DNA of 14,813 bases from JAJPHC01 sp035255945 (GTDB taxonomy: Bacteria > Acidobacteriota > Thermoanaerobaculia > Gp7-AA8). The notes beneath the pieces were generated by a model. The model was given only the letters and a program-made list of their open reading frames with translations. It was not told the origin of the DNA and searched no databases. Shown piece after piece: positions 5,323 to 12,949 of this stretch. Location: NCBI GenBank assembly GCA_035255945.1, contig DATEZA010000258.1:1-14813 (forward strand), given 5' to 3'. Position 1 is the first letter of the stretch. Each line of letters begins with the position of its first letter. The position numbers and the translations under genes are program-made.

Positions 5323-5445
5323 CTAGTCCACCGTCTTCACGTTGTCGTCCGGGTTGCGATCGATCAGCTTATTGAGCGGATCGATCCCGGCGCGCTGCGG
5401 CTTCTTATCCACCACGAACGACGTGATCAGCTTCTCTCGATCGCA
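5323..5445 (-). pseudogene. Displaced 3' end of the permease-peptidase gene, copy 2
   Basis: Same fragment as 4864-4986, again ending in TAG and again lacking the 18 nt for PKMTFQ. This copy keeps FVVDKK in frame but has lost one base in the upstream GAGAAGAAG run, so it is frameshifted at a different place from copy 1. Its sequence is closer to the intact gene tail than copy 1 is. A palindrome (5447-5475) separates it from the intact gene. Confidence 0.8.
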
Positions 5446-5446
5446 G

Positions 5447-5475
5447 TGTAGGACAAGCTCTCAGCTTGTCCTACA
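5447..5475. repeat. Perfect palindrome TGTAGGACAAGCT-CTC-AGCTTGTCCTACA
   Basis: Perfect 13-bp arms around a CTC loop, followed by a short CA repeat. It lies exactly between the second displaced peptidase tail and the stop of the intact gene (5486-5488). Same family as 1561-1618 and 12883-12942. Confidence 0.9.
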
Positions 5476-5485
5476 CACACACGGC

Positions 5486-8400
5486 TCAGTCCACCGTCTT
5501 CACGTTGTCGTCCGGGTTGCGATCGATCAGCTTATTGAGCGGGTCGATCCCGGCGCGTTGCGGCTTCTTATCCACGACGAATTGGAACGTCATCTTCGGC
5601 GACGTGATCAACTTCTTCTCGATTGCGAGCACGTTGTCGTTTGCGGCTTTCGCTTTCGACTCGCCGAGGACGCCGACGTCGATGTAGTCGTGAATCGGAA
5701 TGTAGGTCTCGTGGCCGCGATCGTCGGAGCGGAACTTCTTCGACTCCACCGTCACCGTCACGACGTACTTGCCGCCGCGCTGCTCCACCTTCGCCTCGGA
5801 CGCCTTGTTGTCGTACAGCGTGATCGTCTCGAACAGGTCGGTGATCATCGACTGCATTTCCGGCGGCGTCTGCGCGCGGAAATCGGCGACCAGCTCCTTC
5901 GTGGTCGGGTACGGCGGTCCGCCGAACGCGTGGTCCTTGATGAACTGCCGTAATGCTGCATTGACGTGGTCTTCACCGATCGCATCGCGCAATGCGTACA
6001 TCACGAGGGAGCCCTTGCGATAGTGGATGTACTGCTGATTCTCGACGAGCATCAGCGGCATTTCCGCGACCAGCTCGCCGCCCCGGCCATTGAGATAACG
6101 GTCGAGCTCGAACTTGAGGAACTTTCGCATCTTCGCCGGGCCGTACTCCTTCTCCATCACCATCAGCGCGGAGTACTGGGCGAGCGTTTCGGTGATCATC
6201 GTCGCGCCCTGCACGTCGGCGCCGCAGACCTGATGCGCCCACCACTGGTGTCCGACTTCGTGCGCGCCGACGTAGAACACGTAATCGATGTCGTCCTTGT
6301 CGCGCAGATCGGCGATGAAGCCGAGGGACTCGGACCAGGGAATGGTGTTCGGGAACGATTGCGCGAACGACGAATAATTCGGGAACTCGATGATGCGCAC
6401 CTGCTTGTGCTGGTACGGCGAGAAGTTCCGGCTGAAGTAATCGAGCGATTTCTGCACCGAATAGATCATCCGGTCGACATTGAACGGATGTTTCGCGTCG
6501 TAATAGATCTCGATCGGGATCGGCGTACCGGACGGATCGATCCATTCGCCGCGCTTGACGGTGTAACGCGCCGACAGATACGACCAGAACGGCAGAATGG
6601 GGGAGGTGGTCTTGTAGTGGAAATAGAGGCGGTTGTTCTCTTTCCACTCCTTCTGCAGATATCCGGGCGCAATGGCGATCTGGTCGCGCGATGTACTGAC
6701 CGTCGTATCGAGATTGATCCAGTCGGCCTCGCGCGACAGCTCGCTGTTCATCGCCGCAGCTTTGTCGTCGATGTTCGCCATGCGGACGACCTTCGGCAGT
6801 CCGTATTTCGAGCGCTTCGCCGGATCGCCCAGCTCGGCCGTGTTCGTGTAGCCGAGGTGCGGACAGAGCGCCTGGCTGTTCACGAACGTGCCGTTATTGA
6901 CCACCGTGTTGTCGCGGAAATCGTTCTGAAAGCCCTGATTGTGGATCTTGACGTCCCAGGTCATGTCCAGCTTTGCGCCGGGCTGCATCGGCTCGGCGAA
7001 GCGATAGACGGTGTAGCCGTGCTTGCGATCGTTGGTCACGATCGACGCGCCGGGGATCGTCGCGCTGAACGCCGAGACCTCGGGATTCATCGCCACATAC
7101 ACGTCGCGGATCGGCGTGGCGGTCTTGTTCACCATCGTGTAGGTGCCGTGTGCATCGATCCAGCGCTTTTCGGGATAGATGTCGACGGTTGCCTGTGCGT
7201 CCGTAATGCGCGGCTGCGGCAGGCGCTCGTATTTCTTGTAGAGCTTCTCGGTCTCCGACTGGATCTTTTCGCGCTGATCGGCCGTGCTGTATTCGTTGAG
7301 GACGTTCGTGTTGTAGTAGATGTAGCAGCCGCTGGCGGCGAAGCCGATGAACAGCACGATCATCGCGGCGAACGTGTGCCTGCCGAAACGCTGCCGGGCA
7401 ATGCGGCGGCGGATGGCGAACGCCGACTCCGTGCCGCGCACCCAGAACAGATTTCCGATCAGCAGCAGCACGCCGGCGAACAGCGTCCAGTACACCATGA
7501 ACCAGATGTGCTGGGCGAGGTAATGGCCGAAGCCGTTCATGTCGGAGTAATTGATGACCGGCAGATCGAATACGCGATAGAGGCGGTGCTCGAAATGCAT
7601 CGGCCCCAGCGCCGCGGTGGCGATGATGTAGATCACCGAGAAGAGATAGCCGAGGTATTTGTTGTTCGTCGCGATCTGGGCGAAGAAGGCGAGCACCGTG
7701 AAAAGAAGGATGTCGATGCCGCTGATGAAAAAGACTTCCTTGAGATAAACGCCCGGCTCGATATGCGTGTAGCCCTTGATCAACTGCACGATCACCGTCG
7801 TGGCGACGGCGATGACGAGAGTCACGTAGCAGACGAGAATCAGCGCGGTCAGCTTGCCGGCCCACATGGTCCACGTCGGCGCAGGCGCGGTGTCGCAGAC
7901 CTCATTGAGCTTCACGCTTCGCTCGCGGAAAACGATTTCACCGGCATAGAACGTGGCGATGATCAGGACGAAGAAAACGAATCCGCCGTTGATCGCCTGG
8001 GCCATGAGATGCGTGACCGGATAGACGGTCGTGCCAAACACGTTCGACACGCCGTACGCGCCGCCTGCGACATTGAGAACGGCGAGCATCAGGATGACCA
8101 GGAACGGCAGGCTGCTCATGATCGCGCGCCGCTCGATGCTCACGGTGCTCCGGAACTGCTGCCACGCGGTGGCGAAGTCGAATTTCTGCGTGACGACAGG
8201 CATGGCCAGCGGAATGCGCTGCGATTCCTCTTCGTCGAAGCGCTTTTTGCTGCGGCCGCCGCCCGCGTTCGCGACCTGCATACGGAATTTCGCGTACGTC
8301 AGTGCAAGCAATCCGAATGCGATGCCGAGCCAGAGCAGGCGGTTGTAGAGAAACGGGCCGGCCAGATCGAGCACGTGCGCGTTTTTTTCGAAAACGGTCC

Positions 8401-9073
8401 AATAGCGCGTATTGAGGGCAAACGGCGAGATACCGAACGGGTCGGTCAGGCTCTTGACCGTGCGGTTGTCGACGTTCAGGCCGATCAGAATGCGCGACGT
8501 GGCGTAGCCGACATAGAACGCGGCGACGCTGACGTACGTCCACAACTGGCTGCGGGTCAATGCCGATACGGCGAAGAAGATCGCGCAGCTGAGCAGCAGA
8601 TTCGGCACGATCAGCGCGAAATACGAGAACGCGTAATGCTGCCAGATGAACGGCCCGACGTGCGCCTTGTCCACCCACGGCATGTACGCGCCGAGCATGA
8701 TTCCGAAGATCACGCCGCTGAAGACGAGGGAGATCATCGTGAATGCGGCGAGAAAGCGGCCGGTCAGGTATTGCGATTTTTTGATCGGCGCGGAGAAGAA
8801 GAGCGAATCGGTGTTGAGCTCGAAGTCGCGATGAATCGCATTCGCGACATACGCCGCCGCCGAGAGCACGCCGAAGATCAGCGACAGCACGAGCGAGAGC
8901 TGCATGATCACGAACGGCGCGTTGCGATTGATGTTGCCCAGTCCGCCGCCGACCGACACCGCGTCGCTGGTTACGGCGCCGAACGAGAAGAGGAAAAACA
9001 GGACAAAGAGGATGTAGAAGAGCGGACTGCGGAAGTGAAACTTCAGATCGAATTTGAAGATGTGCCAGGTCAT
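5486..9073 (-). CDS. ABC transporter permease fused to an M1-family metallopeptidase
   Basis: A 1195-residue protein in two parts. Residues ~1-590 are a double ABC-2-type permease region with about 13 hydrophobic segments (from FYILFVLFFLFSFG near 18-37 to MIVLFIGFAASGCYIYY near 570-587). Residues ~600-1170 are an M1 (gluzincin) peptidase domain with HEVGH at 938-942 as zinc site and third ligand Glu962 in ITETLAQY; the spacer is 19 residues by my count, against 18 in classical M1 enzymes. The topology puts the peptidase outside the cytoplasmic membrane. Proteins with this fusion are annotated in several phyla as ABC transporter permease/M1 family aminopeptidase; the substrate is not established. 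ATG 9073 starts directly with the permease N-terminus (MTWHIFKFDLKFHFRSP). It lies 18 nt after the ATPase gene, clearly as an operon. The 3' end exists in two broken extra copies downstream. Confidence 0.95.
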   Translation of the reverse strand: MTWHIFKFDLKFHFRSPLFYILFVLFFLFSFGAVTSDAVSVGGGLGNINRNAPFVIMQLSLVLSLIFGVLSAAAYVANAIHRDFELNTDSLFFSAPIKKSQYLTGRFLAAFTMISLVFSGVIFGIMLGAYMPWVDKAHVGPFIWQHYAFSYFALIVPNLLLSCAIFFAVSALTRSQLWTYVSVAAFYVGYATSRILIGLNVDNRTVKSLTDPFGISPFALNTRYWTVFEKNAHVLDLAGPFLYNRLLWLGIAFGLLALTYAKFRMQVANAGGGRSKKRFDEEESQRIPLAMPVVTQKFDFATAWQQFRSTVSIERRAIMSSLPFLVILMLAVLNVAGGAYGVSNVFGTTVYPVTHLMAQAINGGFVFFVLIIATFYAGEIVFRERSVKLNEVCDTAPAPTWTMWAGKLTALILVCYVTLVIAVATTVIVQLIKGYTHIEPGVYLKEVFFISGIDILLFTVLAFFAQIATNNKYLGYLFSVIYIIATAALGPMHFEHRLYRVFDLPVINYSDMNGFGHYLAQHIWFMVYWTLFAGVLLLIGNLFWVRGTESAFAIRRRIARQRFGRHTFAAMIVLFIGFAASGCYIYYNTNVLNEYSTADQREKIQSETEKLYKKYERLPQPRITDAQATVDIYPEKRWIDAHGTYTMVNKTATPIRDVYVAMNPEVSAFSATIPGASIVTNDRKHGYTVYRFAEPMQPGAKLDMTWDVKIHNQGFQNDFRDNTVVNNGTFVNSQALCPHLGYTNTAELGDPAKRSKYGLPKVVRMANIDDKAAAMNSELSREADWINLDTTVSTSRDQIAIAPGYLQKEWKENNRLYFHYKTTSPILPFWSYLSARYTVKRGEWIDPSGTPIPIEIYYDAKHPFNVDRMIYSVQKSLDYFSRNFSPYQHKQVRIIEFPNYSSFAQSFPNTIPWSESLGFIADLRDKDDIDYVFYVGAHEVGHQWWAHQVCGADVQGATMITETLAQYSALMVMEKEYGPAKMRKFLKFELDRYLNGRGGELVAEMPLMLVENQQYIHYRKGSLVMYALRDAIGEDHVNAALRQFIKDHAFGGPPYPTTKELVADFRAQTPPEMQSMITDLFETITLYDNKASEAKVEQRGGKYVVTVTVESKKFRSDDRGHETYIPIHDYIDVGVLGESKAKAANDNVLAIEKKLITSPKMTFQFVVDKKPQRAGIDPLNKLIDRNPDDNVKTVD

Positions 9074-9091
9074 AAATAGCGCTGCCTAACG

Positions 9092-9988
9092 TCAGGCTGC
9101 TTTCTCCTGCGCGGTAGTGTTGTGCAGCGTGGAGAAATAGACGTCTTCGAGCGAGGTCGGCACCGGCTCGAACGACGGATCGGGTTGCGTGTCGCTGAAG
9201 ACGTGGATCACCGTGCGGCCGGCGATGAGCTTGGTCGAGATGACCGCGTAATCGTGGTCATAGCCGGCGAGCTCGCTCTTATCGATCGAGCGGCGCCAGA
9301 TGCGGCCGTCGAGATCGCGGATGGTCTGCAACGGCTCGCCGGTCATCAGCAGGCGGCCGCCGGAGATGATCGCCATGCGCGAGCAGAGGTCGCTCACGTC
9401 TTCGACGATGTGCGTCGACAGAATCACGACGACGTTCTCTCCGATCTCCGCGAGCAGGTTGTGGAAGCGGACGCGCTCGCCGGGATCGAGTCCCGCGGTC
9501 GGCTCGTCGACGATGATCAGCTTCGGATCGCCGAGAAGTGCCTGCGCGATGCCGAAGCGCTGGCGCATGCCGCCGGAGTAGGTGCCGAGGTTCTGATTGC
9601 GCGCTTCGTAGAGATTCGTGCGGCGGAGCAGCGCGGTGACGACTTCCTTGCGCTCGCGGCGGTTGATGATGCCTTTGAGCACCGCGAAGTGATCGAGCAT
9701 CGCCTGCGCGCTGATGCGCGGATAGACGCCGAACTCCTGGGGGAGGTAGCCGAGGAGGCGGCGGACGGCGTCTTTGTCGCGGAGGACGTCGATATTTCCG
9801 AGCTTGATCGAGCCGGCGTCCGCTTCCTGCAGCGTGGCGATCGTGCGCATGAGCGTCGATTTGCCCGCGCCGTTCGGACCGAGCAGACCGAACATTCCGG
9901 TGGGGATCGTGAGATTGATGTCGCGCAATGCGCGCACGCCGTTCGGATAGGTCTTGGACAGACCTTCGATGCGAAGCTCGTTGGACAT
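9092..9988 (-). CDS. ABC transporter ATP-binding protein
   Basis: A 298-residue cytoplasmic ATPase. Walker A GPNGAGKST is at 37-45, the Q-loop Gln84 is in YLPQEFGVYP, the signature YSGGMRQR is at 137-144 (Tyr in place of the usual Leu), Walker B LIIVDEPTAGLDP is at 157-169, and the H-loop His193 is in STHIVED. The C-terminal ~80 residues form the extension common in ABC-2 ATPases. It should power the permease-peptidase encoded 18 nt downstream, either as export or as a mechanical gate for the peptidase. The start is decided by AGGAGG (complement of 9993-9998) 4 nt before the ATG, the strongest ribosome-binding site in the window. Confidence 0.96.
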   Translation of the reverse strand: MSNELRIEGLSKTYPNGVRALRDINLTIPTGMFGLLGPNGAGKSTLMRTIATLQEADAGSIKLGNIDVLRDKDAVRRLLGYLPQEFGVYPRISAQAMLDHFAVLKGIINRRERKEVVTALLRRTNLYEARNQNLGTYSGGMRQRFGIAQALLGDPKLIIVDEPTAGLDPGERVRFHNLLAEIGENVVVILSTHIVEDVSDLCSRMAIISGGRLLMTGEPLQTIRDLDGRIWRRSIDKSELAGYDHDYAVISTKLIAGRTVIHVFSDTQPDPSFEPVPTSLEDVYFSTLHNTTAQEKAA

Positions 9989-10241
9989 GATTCCTCCTGA
10001 GGAGTTGCGAGTCTGCCGATTGTACGAAGGGGGCCGGGATAAGGTTGCAACGGGATAACGGGGGATTTGGGGAGTGTATTTGCGGACTCGACGGTGTGGT
10101 CAAGAGCGGAGTTGATCGGGTCACCGGGGGATTGAACGCAGAACGCAGAACGCAGAGTGAGAAATGAGAAAGGGGACGGCGCGCTGATTCTCAATTCTCA
10201 CTCTGCGTTCTGCGTTCTGCGTTCAATCTCCCGGTGTGCAT
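9989..10241. other. Intergenic region upstream of the ABC operon
   Basis: No gene. Nearest the ABC operon it holds the AGGAGG ribosome-binding site and ~130 nt that should contain the operon promoter; I could not find a convincing -35/-10 pair. The distal half is the long hairpin element, copy B (10131-10227), which ends 14 nt from the stop codon of the cytochrome gene. Confidence 0.6.
10131..10227. repeat. Long hairpin element, copy B
   Basis: Perfect 33-nt arms (10131-10163 and 10195-10227), extendable to ~40 nt with one mismatch. Each arm has three tandem GAACGCA heptamers or the complement. The loop differs from copy A (53-143) by about six extra bases (GCGCTG). It sits between the cytochrome gene and the ABC operon. 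The two copies are direct repeats ~10.1 kb apart. Confidence 0.85.
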
Positions 10242-11231
10242 TCACTTCGCGTCGGGGAACGTCACCACCTTGTTCTCGATCGGCGCTAGCGTCTTCAGGT
10301 ACGTGTAGATCGCGCCGAGGTCGTCTTCGGTCATGCCGCCGAATGCGATCCATGGCATCACGGTGTTGTGTCCGGCCGGCGTGGCGGGCGCGTTTTCCGC
10401 GGTCATGCTTGCGAACGCCTTGAAGCGTCCGACGAACTCTTCCTTCGTCGCATGGCCGAGGAACGTGCCGGAAGCGGGCGTGAGATTCGCGGTAATCACG
10501 CGGCCCCACGGACCCTTCATCTCCCAGCCGCCGGAGAAGTCCCTGCCGGCGATGAGATTGTTGTGCGCGTCGTGCGGCGAGTGGCACTCGTGGCAGCCGC
10601 CGATCGTGGAGAGGTACTTGCCGTACGCCACCGTGTCGCTCTTCTCCGGCGCGCTGACCGGCGCATCGAGCGGCTTCGGAATGAACTTCACGATGAAGTT
10701 GACCGGGAAGTCGAGTCGCTTGTCGGGCACACCTTTGTGCACCGGCTTGAGCGTGCGGAGGTAGACGACGACCGACTTCGCATCCTCGTCGCTCATCGAG
10801 CGGAGGTGCTCGTACGGCATCATCGGGAAGAGCGCGTCGCCGTTGCGGTCGACGCCTTCACGCATCGCGCGCAGGATCTCGCCGTCGGTCCAGCCGCCGA
10901 GGCCGAACGTCGGATCGGCCGTGATGTTCTGCGCCGCGACGACGCCGGGGAAGCCGAGCTTCTCGTCGAAGATGTAGCCCCCTTCGCCCTCCGTCCCCGG
11001 CTTGACCGGCATGGCGAAACCGAGCGTGTGATCGGAGTGGCATCCGAGGCAGTCGGAGACGTGCTCGACGACGTACCTGCCGCGCGCGAGCCGCTCCGGT
11101 GTCGCCTCGATCTTCTCCGCCGATGCGGGACGCGACGCCGGCTTCTTGAAGTGCAGCCATGAGATGGCGCCGGCCGCCAGGCCTGCGATGACCAAAGCGA
11201 TACCGCCAACGATCTTCAGGAACGTCTTCAT
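10242..11231 (-). CDS. Membrane-anchored dihaem cytochrome c
   Basis: A 329-residue electron carrier facing the periplasm. Residues ~6-27 are an uncleaved-looking N-terminal membrane helix (IVGGIALVIAGLAAGAISWL). Two class I cytochrome c domains follow, each with a haem site: CLGCH at 61-65 and CHECH at 213-217. Each domain continues to a Met-containing segment (MMPYEHLRSMSDEDAKSV and MPWIAFGGMTEDDLGAI) that probably gives the sixth iron ligand. The layout resembles cytochrome subunits that pass electrons from periplasmic dehydrogenases, but no dehydrogenase is adjacent, so the donor is unknown. The start is decided by GAGGAG 3 nt before ATG 11231; a longer frame to 11327 adds a non-family stretch. 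Divergent from the M20 peptidase gene, 65-nt gap. Confidence 0.93.
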   Translation of the reverse strand: MKTFLKIVGGIALVIAGLAAGAISWLHFKKPASRPASAEKIEATPERLARGRYVVEHVSDCLGCHSDHTLGFAMPVKPGTEGEGGYIFDEKLGFPGVVAAQNITADPTFGLGGWTDGEILRAMREGVDRNGDALFPMMPYEHLRSMSDEDAKSVVVYLRTLKPVHKGVPDKRLDFPVNFIVKFIPKPLDAPVSAPEKSDTVAYGKYLSTIGGCHECHSPHDAHNNLIAGRDFSGGWEMKGPWGRVITANLTPASGTFLGHATKEEFVGRFKAFASMTAENAPATPAGHNTVMPWIAFGGMTEDDLGAIYTYLKTLAPIENKVVTFPDAK

Positions 11232-11283
11232 GGTCTCCTCGTTTTTTGCGGAAGTGGTTCTAAGAATGGTAGCCCAGTTTGTG

Positions 11284-11289
11284 TAACCT
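11284..11289 (+). promoter_or_regulatory. Putative -10 box (TAACCT) of the M20 peptidase gene
   Basis: TAACCT followed by exactly 7 nt and the ATG at 11297, with no Shine-Dalgarno between. This is the same spacing as at 1222 and, on the minus strand, 1171. No -35 hexamer is visible. Confidence 0.4.
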
Positions 11290-11296
11290 ACGAGCC

Positions 11297-12799
11297 ATGT
11301 TCCTCTTCGTATTTCTCGCAGCCGCACTCACAACCAACGTCTCGAAAGTCCGGCAGCACTACGATCGCATCGAGTCGAAGCAGCTCGTGCCGATGCTCTC
11401 CGAGGTGCTGCGATTCCCGACGTACGAGCACAATGAAGATGCGATCAACGAACAGAAAGCGTGGTTGCTGAAGACCGGGAAGGAGCTCGGATTCGTCGTG
11501 CGCGATGCGGGCAAGATCGTCGAGATCGAGCTGCCTGCACCAACAGAACAAGCGCCCATCCTCGGGCTCGTCGTGCATGGCGACGTGCAGCCGGTCGATG
11601 CCGACGCGTGGTCGTTCCCGCCGTTCAGCGGCAAGTTCGATGAGACGTTCGTGTACGGACGCGGCTCGGCGGACGACAAAGGTCCGCTCGTGCAGGCGCT
11701 GCTGGCGATGAAGGCGTTGAAGGAGAGCGGCGTGAAGCGCACGCACACGATCCGGCTGCTCGTCGGCAGCCGCGAAGAATCGGATGCGGACGAAATGCCG
11801 GAGTATCTGAAGACGCACAGCGCGCCCGATTACTCGCTCGTGCTCGACTCCGCGTTTCCGCTGGTGATCGGCGAGAAGGCGTGGAACGCGTTGAGCGTAT
11901 CGACCACGCTCGCCACGCGCGAAGGCGGCGCGGCGAAACCGTACGACGTTGCGGAGCTGACGGCGGGACTCGCGCCGAGCATCGTTCCGGACAACGCGTC
12001 GATCACGTTGCAGTGGAAGTCGGGGACGCCGGCGTGGGACGACCTGCTGGCTGCGATCAACAAAGTGAAGCTGCCCGAGGGGACGCGGGTCGCGACGCGG
12101 GTGCTTGGTGATGGACGGCTGCAGATCGTCGCGTACGGCCACTCCGCGCACGCGGGCGTGAACATCGAAGGCGGCCGCAACGCGCTCGTCGCACTCGCAC
12201 GGGCGATGGAGAATCTGCTCCCCGCGAGTGGCGCCAACGACCTCCTCACGTTCGCCCGCATCGCCGGCGAAGACATCTACGGCACCGGCTTCGGATTCAC
12301 ACAATCGGAGCCGATCTGGGGCCGTTACGCGGTGAACGTCGCGACGATCAAAGTGGATGAGAAGGATCCGAAAGTACGCACGTTGACCATCAACATCCGC
12401 AGCACACCGCCCCGTACCGGCGAGCAGCTCGAGAAGTACCTCGGCAACTTCGTCGCGGAGTTCAATCAGCGCACGGGCGCGATGCTGACCGCGGGCGGCT
12501 ACTACAAAGACTCGACGCTTGGCTTCGATCCGCGCGCGAAGATCGTCGGCCGTCTACTCGACGATTACGCAAAGGCGACCGGCAAGTTCGAGCCGGCAGT
12601 GATCTCCGGCGGCGGGACGTACGCGAAGCGAATTCCGAATGCCATCGCGTTCGGGATGTGGTTCCCGGGCAAGCCGTATCCCGGTCACGATGTCGACGAG
12701 AAGATCGAGATCGCCGATCTGCAGAAAGGGGCGAAGGTGCTGATCTACGCGCTGACCGACATCGCGACCGGTGCGCGGATGGCGGAGCCGTTCAAGTGA
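11297..12799 (+). CDS. M20-family dipeptidase (PepV-like), probably exported
   Basis: A 500-residue dinuclear zinc peptidase. The metal and catalytic residues align in order and spacing with Lactobacillus PepV: His94 and Asp96 (VVHGDVQ), bridging Asp126 (GRGSADDKGP), Glu160 and Glu161 (SREESDADEM), Asp184 (LVLDSAFP) and His464 (PGHDVDEKIE). The lid/dimerisation domain lies between ~190 and ~390. The N-terminus MFLFVFLAAALTT is a short hydrophobic stretch that could be a signal peptide, although it lacks the usual basic residues. Family members cleave dipeptides or related N-acyl amino acids. ATG 11297 is used; an in-frame TTG at 11279 would add six residues. Divergent from the cytochrome gene, with no clear functional link. 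Confidence 0.93.
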   Translation: MFLFVFLAAALTTNVSKVRQHYDRIESKQLVPMLSEVLRFPTYEHNEDAINEQKAWLLKTGKELGFVVRDAGKIVEIELPAPTEQAPILGLVVHGDVQPVDADAWSFPPFSGKFDETFVYGRGSADDKGPLVQALLAMKALKESGVKRTHTIRLLVGSREESDADEMPEYLKTHSAPDYSLVLDSAFPLVIGEKAWNALSVSTTLATREGGAAKPYDVAELTAGLAPSIVPDNASITLQWKSGTPAWDDLLAAINKVKLPEGTRVATRVLGDGRLQIVAYGHSAHAGVNIEGGRNALVALARAMENLLPASGANDLLTFARIAGEDIYGTGFGFTQSEPIWGRYAVNVATIKVDEKDPKVRTLTINIRSTPPRTGEQLEKYLGNFVAEFNQRTGAMLTAGGYYKDSTLGFDPRAKIVGRLLDDYAKATGKFEPAVISGGGTYAKRIPNAIAFGMWFPGKPYPGHDVDEKIEIADLQKGAKVLIYALTDIATGARMAEPFK

Positions 12800-12882
12800 T
12801 TCGGACGCGATGACACGCAGTCTTCGTCGCCGAGCGCGAGGGCTCGAATGTGTTCGATAAGATGCTCTAAGGTGTGGTGTGG

Positions 12883-12942
12883 TGTACGACAACCTCTCAG
12901 GTTGTCGGGGCAACTCTGGACAAGCTGAGAGCTTGTCCTACA
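12883..12942. repeat. Palindromic repeat cluster upstream of the sirtuin gene
   Basis: Two hairpins in a row: GACAACCTCTCAGGTTGTC (12888-12906) and GACAAGCTGAGAGCTTGTC (12919-12937), bounded by TGTAC and CCTACA. The first is a variant in which both partners of one base pair are changed relative to the common form. The cluster ends only 7 nt before the GTG start of the sirtuin gene. The remainder of 12800-12949 shows nothing else. Confidence 0.88.
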
Positions 12943-12949
12943 CATCATC

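Larger units (their letters stand above)
4528..5445. repeat. 459-bp tandem duplication (units 4528-4986 and 4987-5445)
   Basis: Each unit contains the last 78 codons of the ZIP gene, a long hairpin, and a reversed, shortened copy of the 3' end of the permease-peptidase gene. The offset is constant at 459 nt (stop codons at 4762 and 5221; hairpin starts at 4776 and 5235; CTAG at 4864 and 5323). By eye there are seven codons changed in the ZIP part, three substitutions in the hairpin zone, and four substitutions plus two single-base indels in the peptidase part. The unit boundary lies in repeated CGATCG sequence. No transposase is present. Confidence 0.88.

Noticed and set aside
4765..5485. Insertion sequence as cause of the duplicated junction
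   Set aside because: No transposase frame, no flanking target duplication; everything present is derived from the two neighbouring genes and hairpin repeats.
5966..9079. A 1037-codon open frame on the plus strand across the permease-peptidase gene
   Set aside because: It is exactly antisense to a well-supported gene. Its translation is rich in Arg, Asp, His and Ala with no family motif, as expected from the complement of GC-rich codons.
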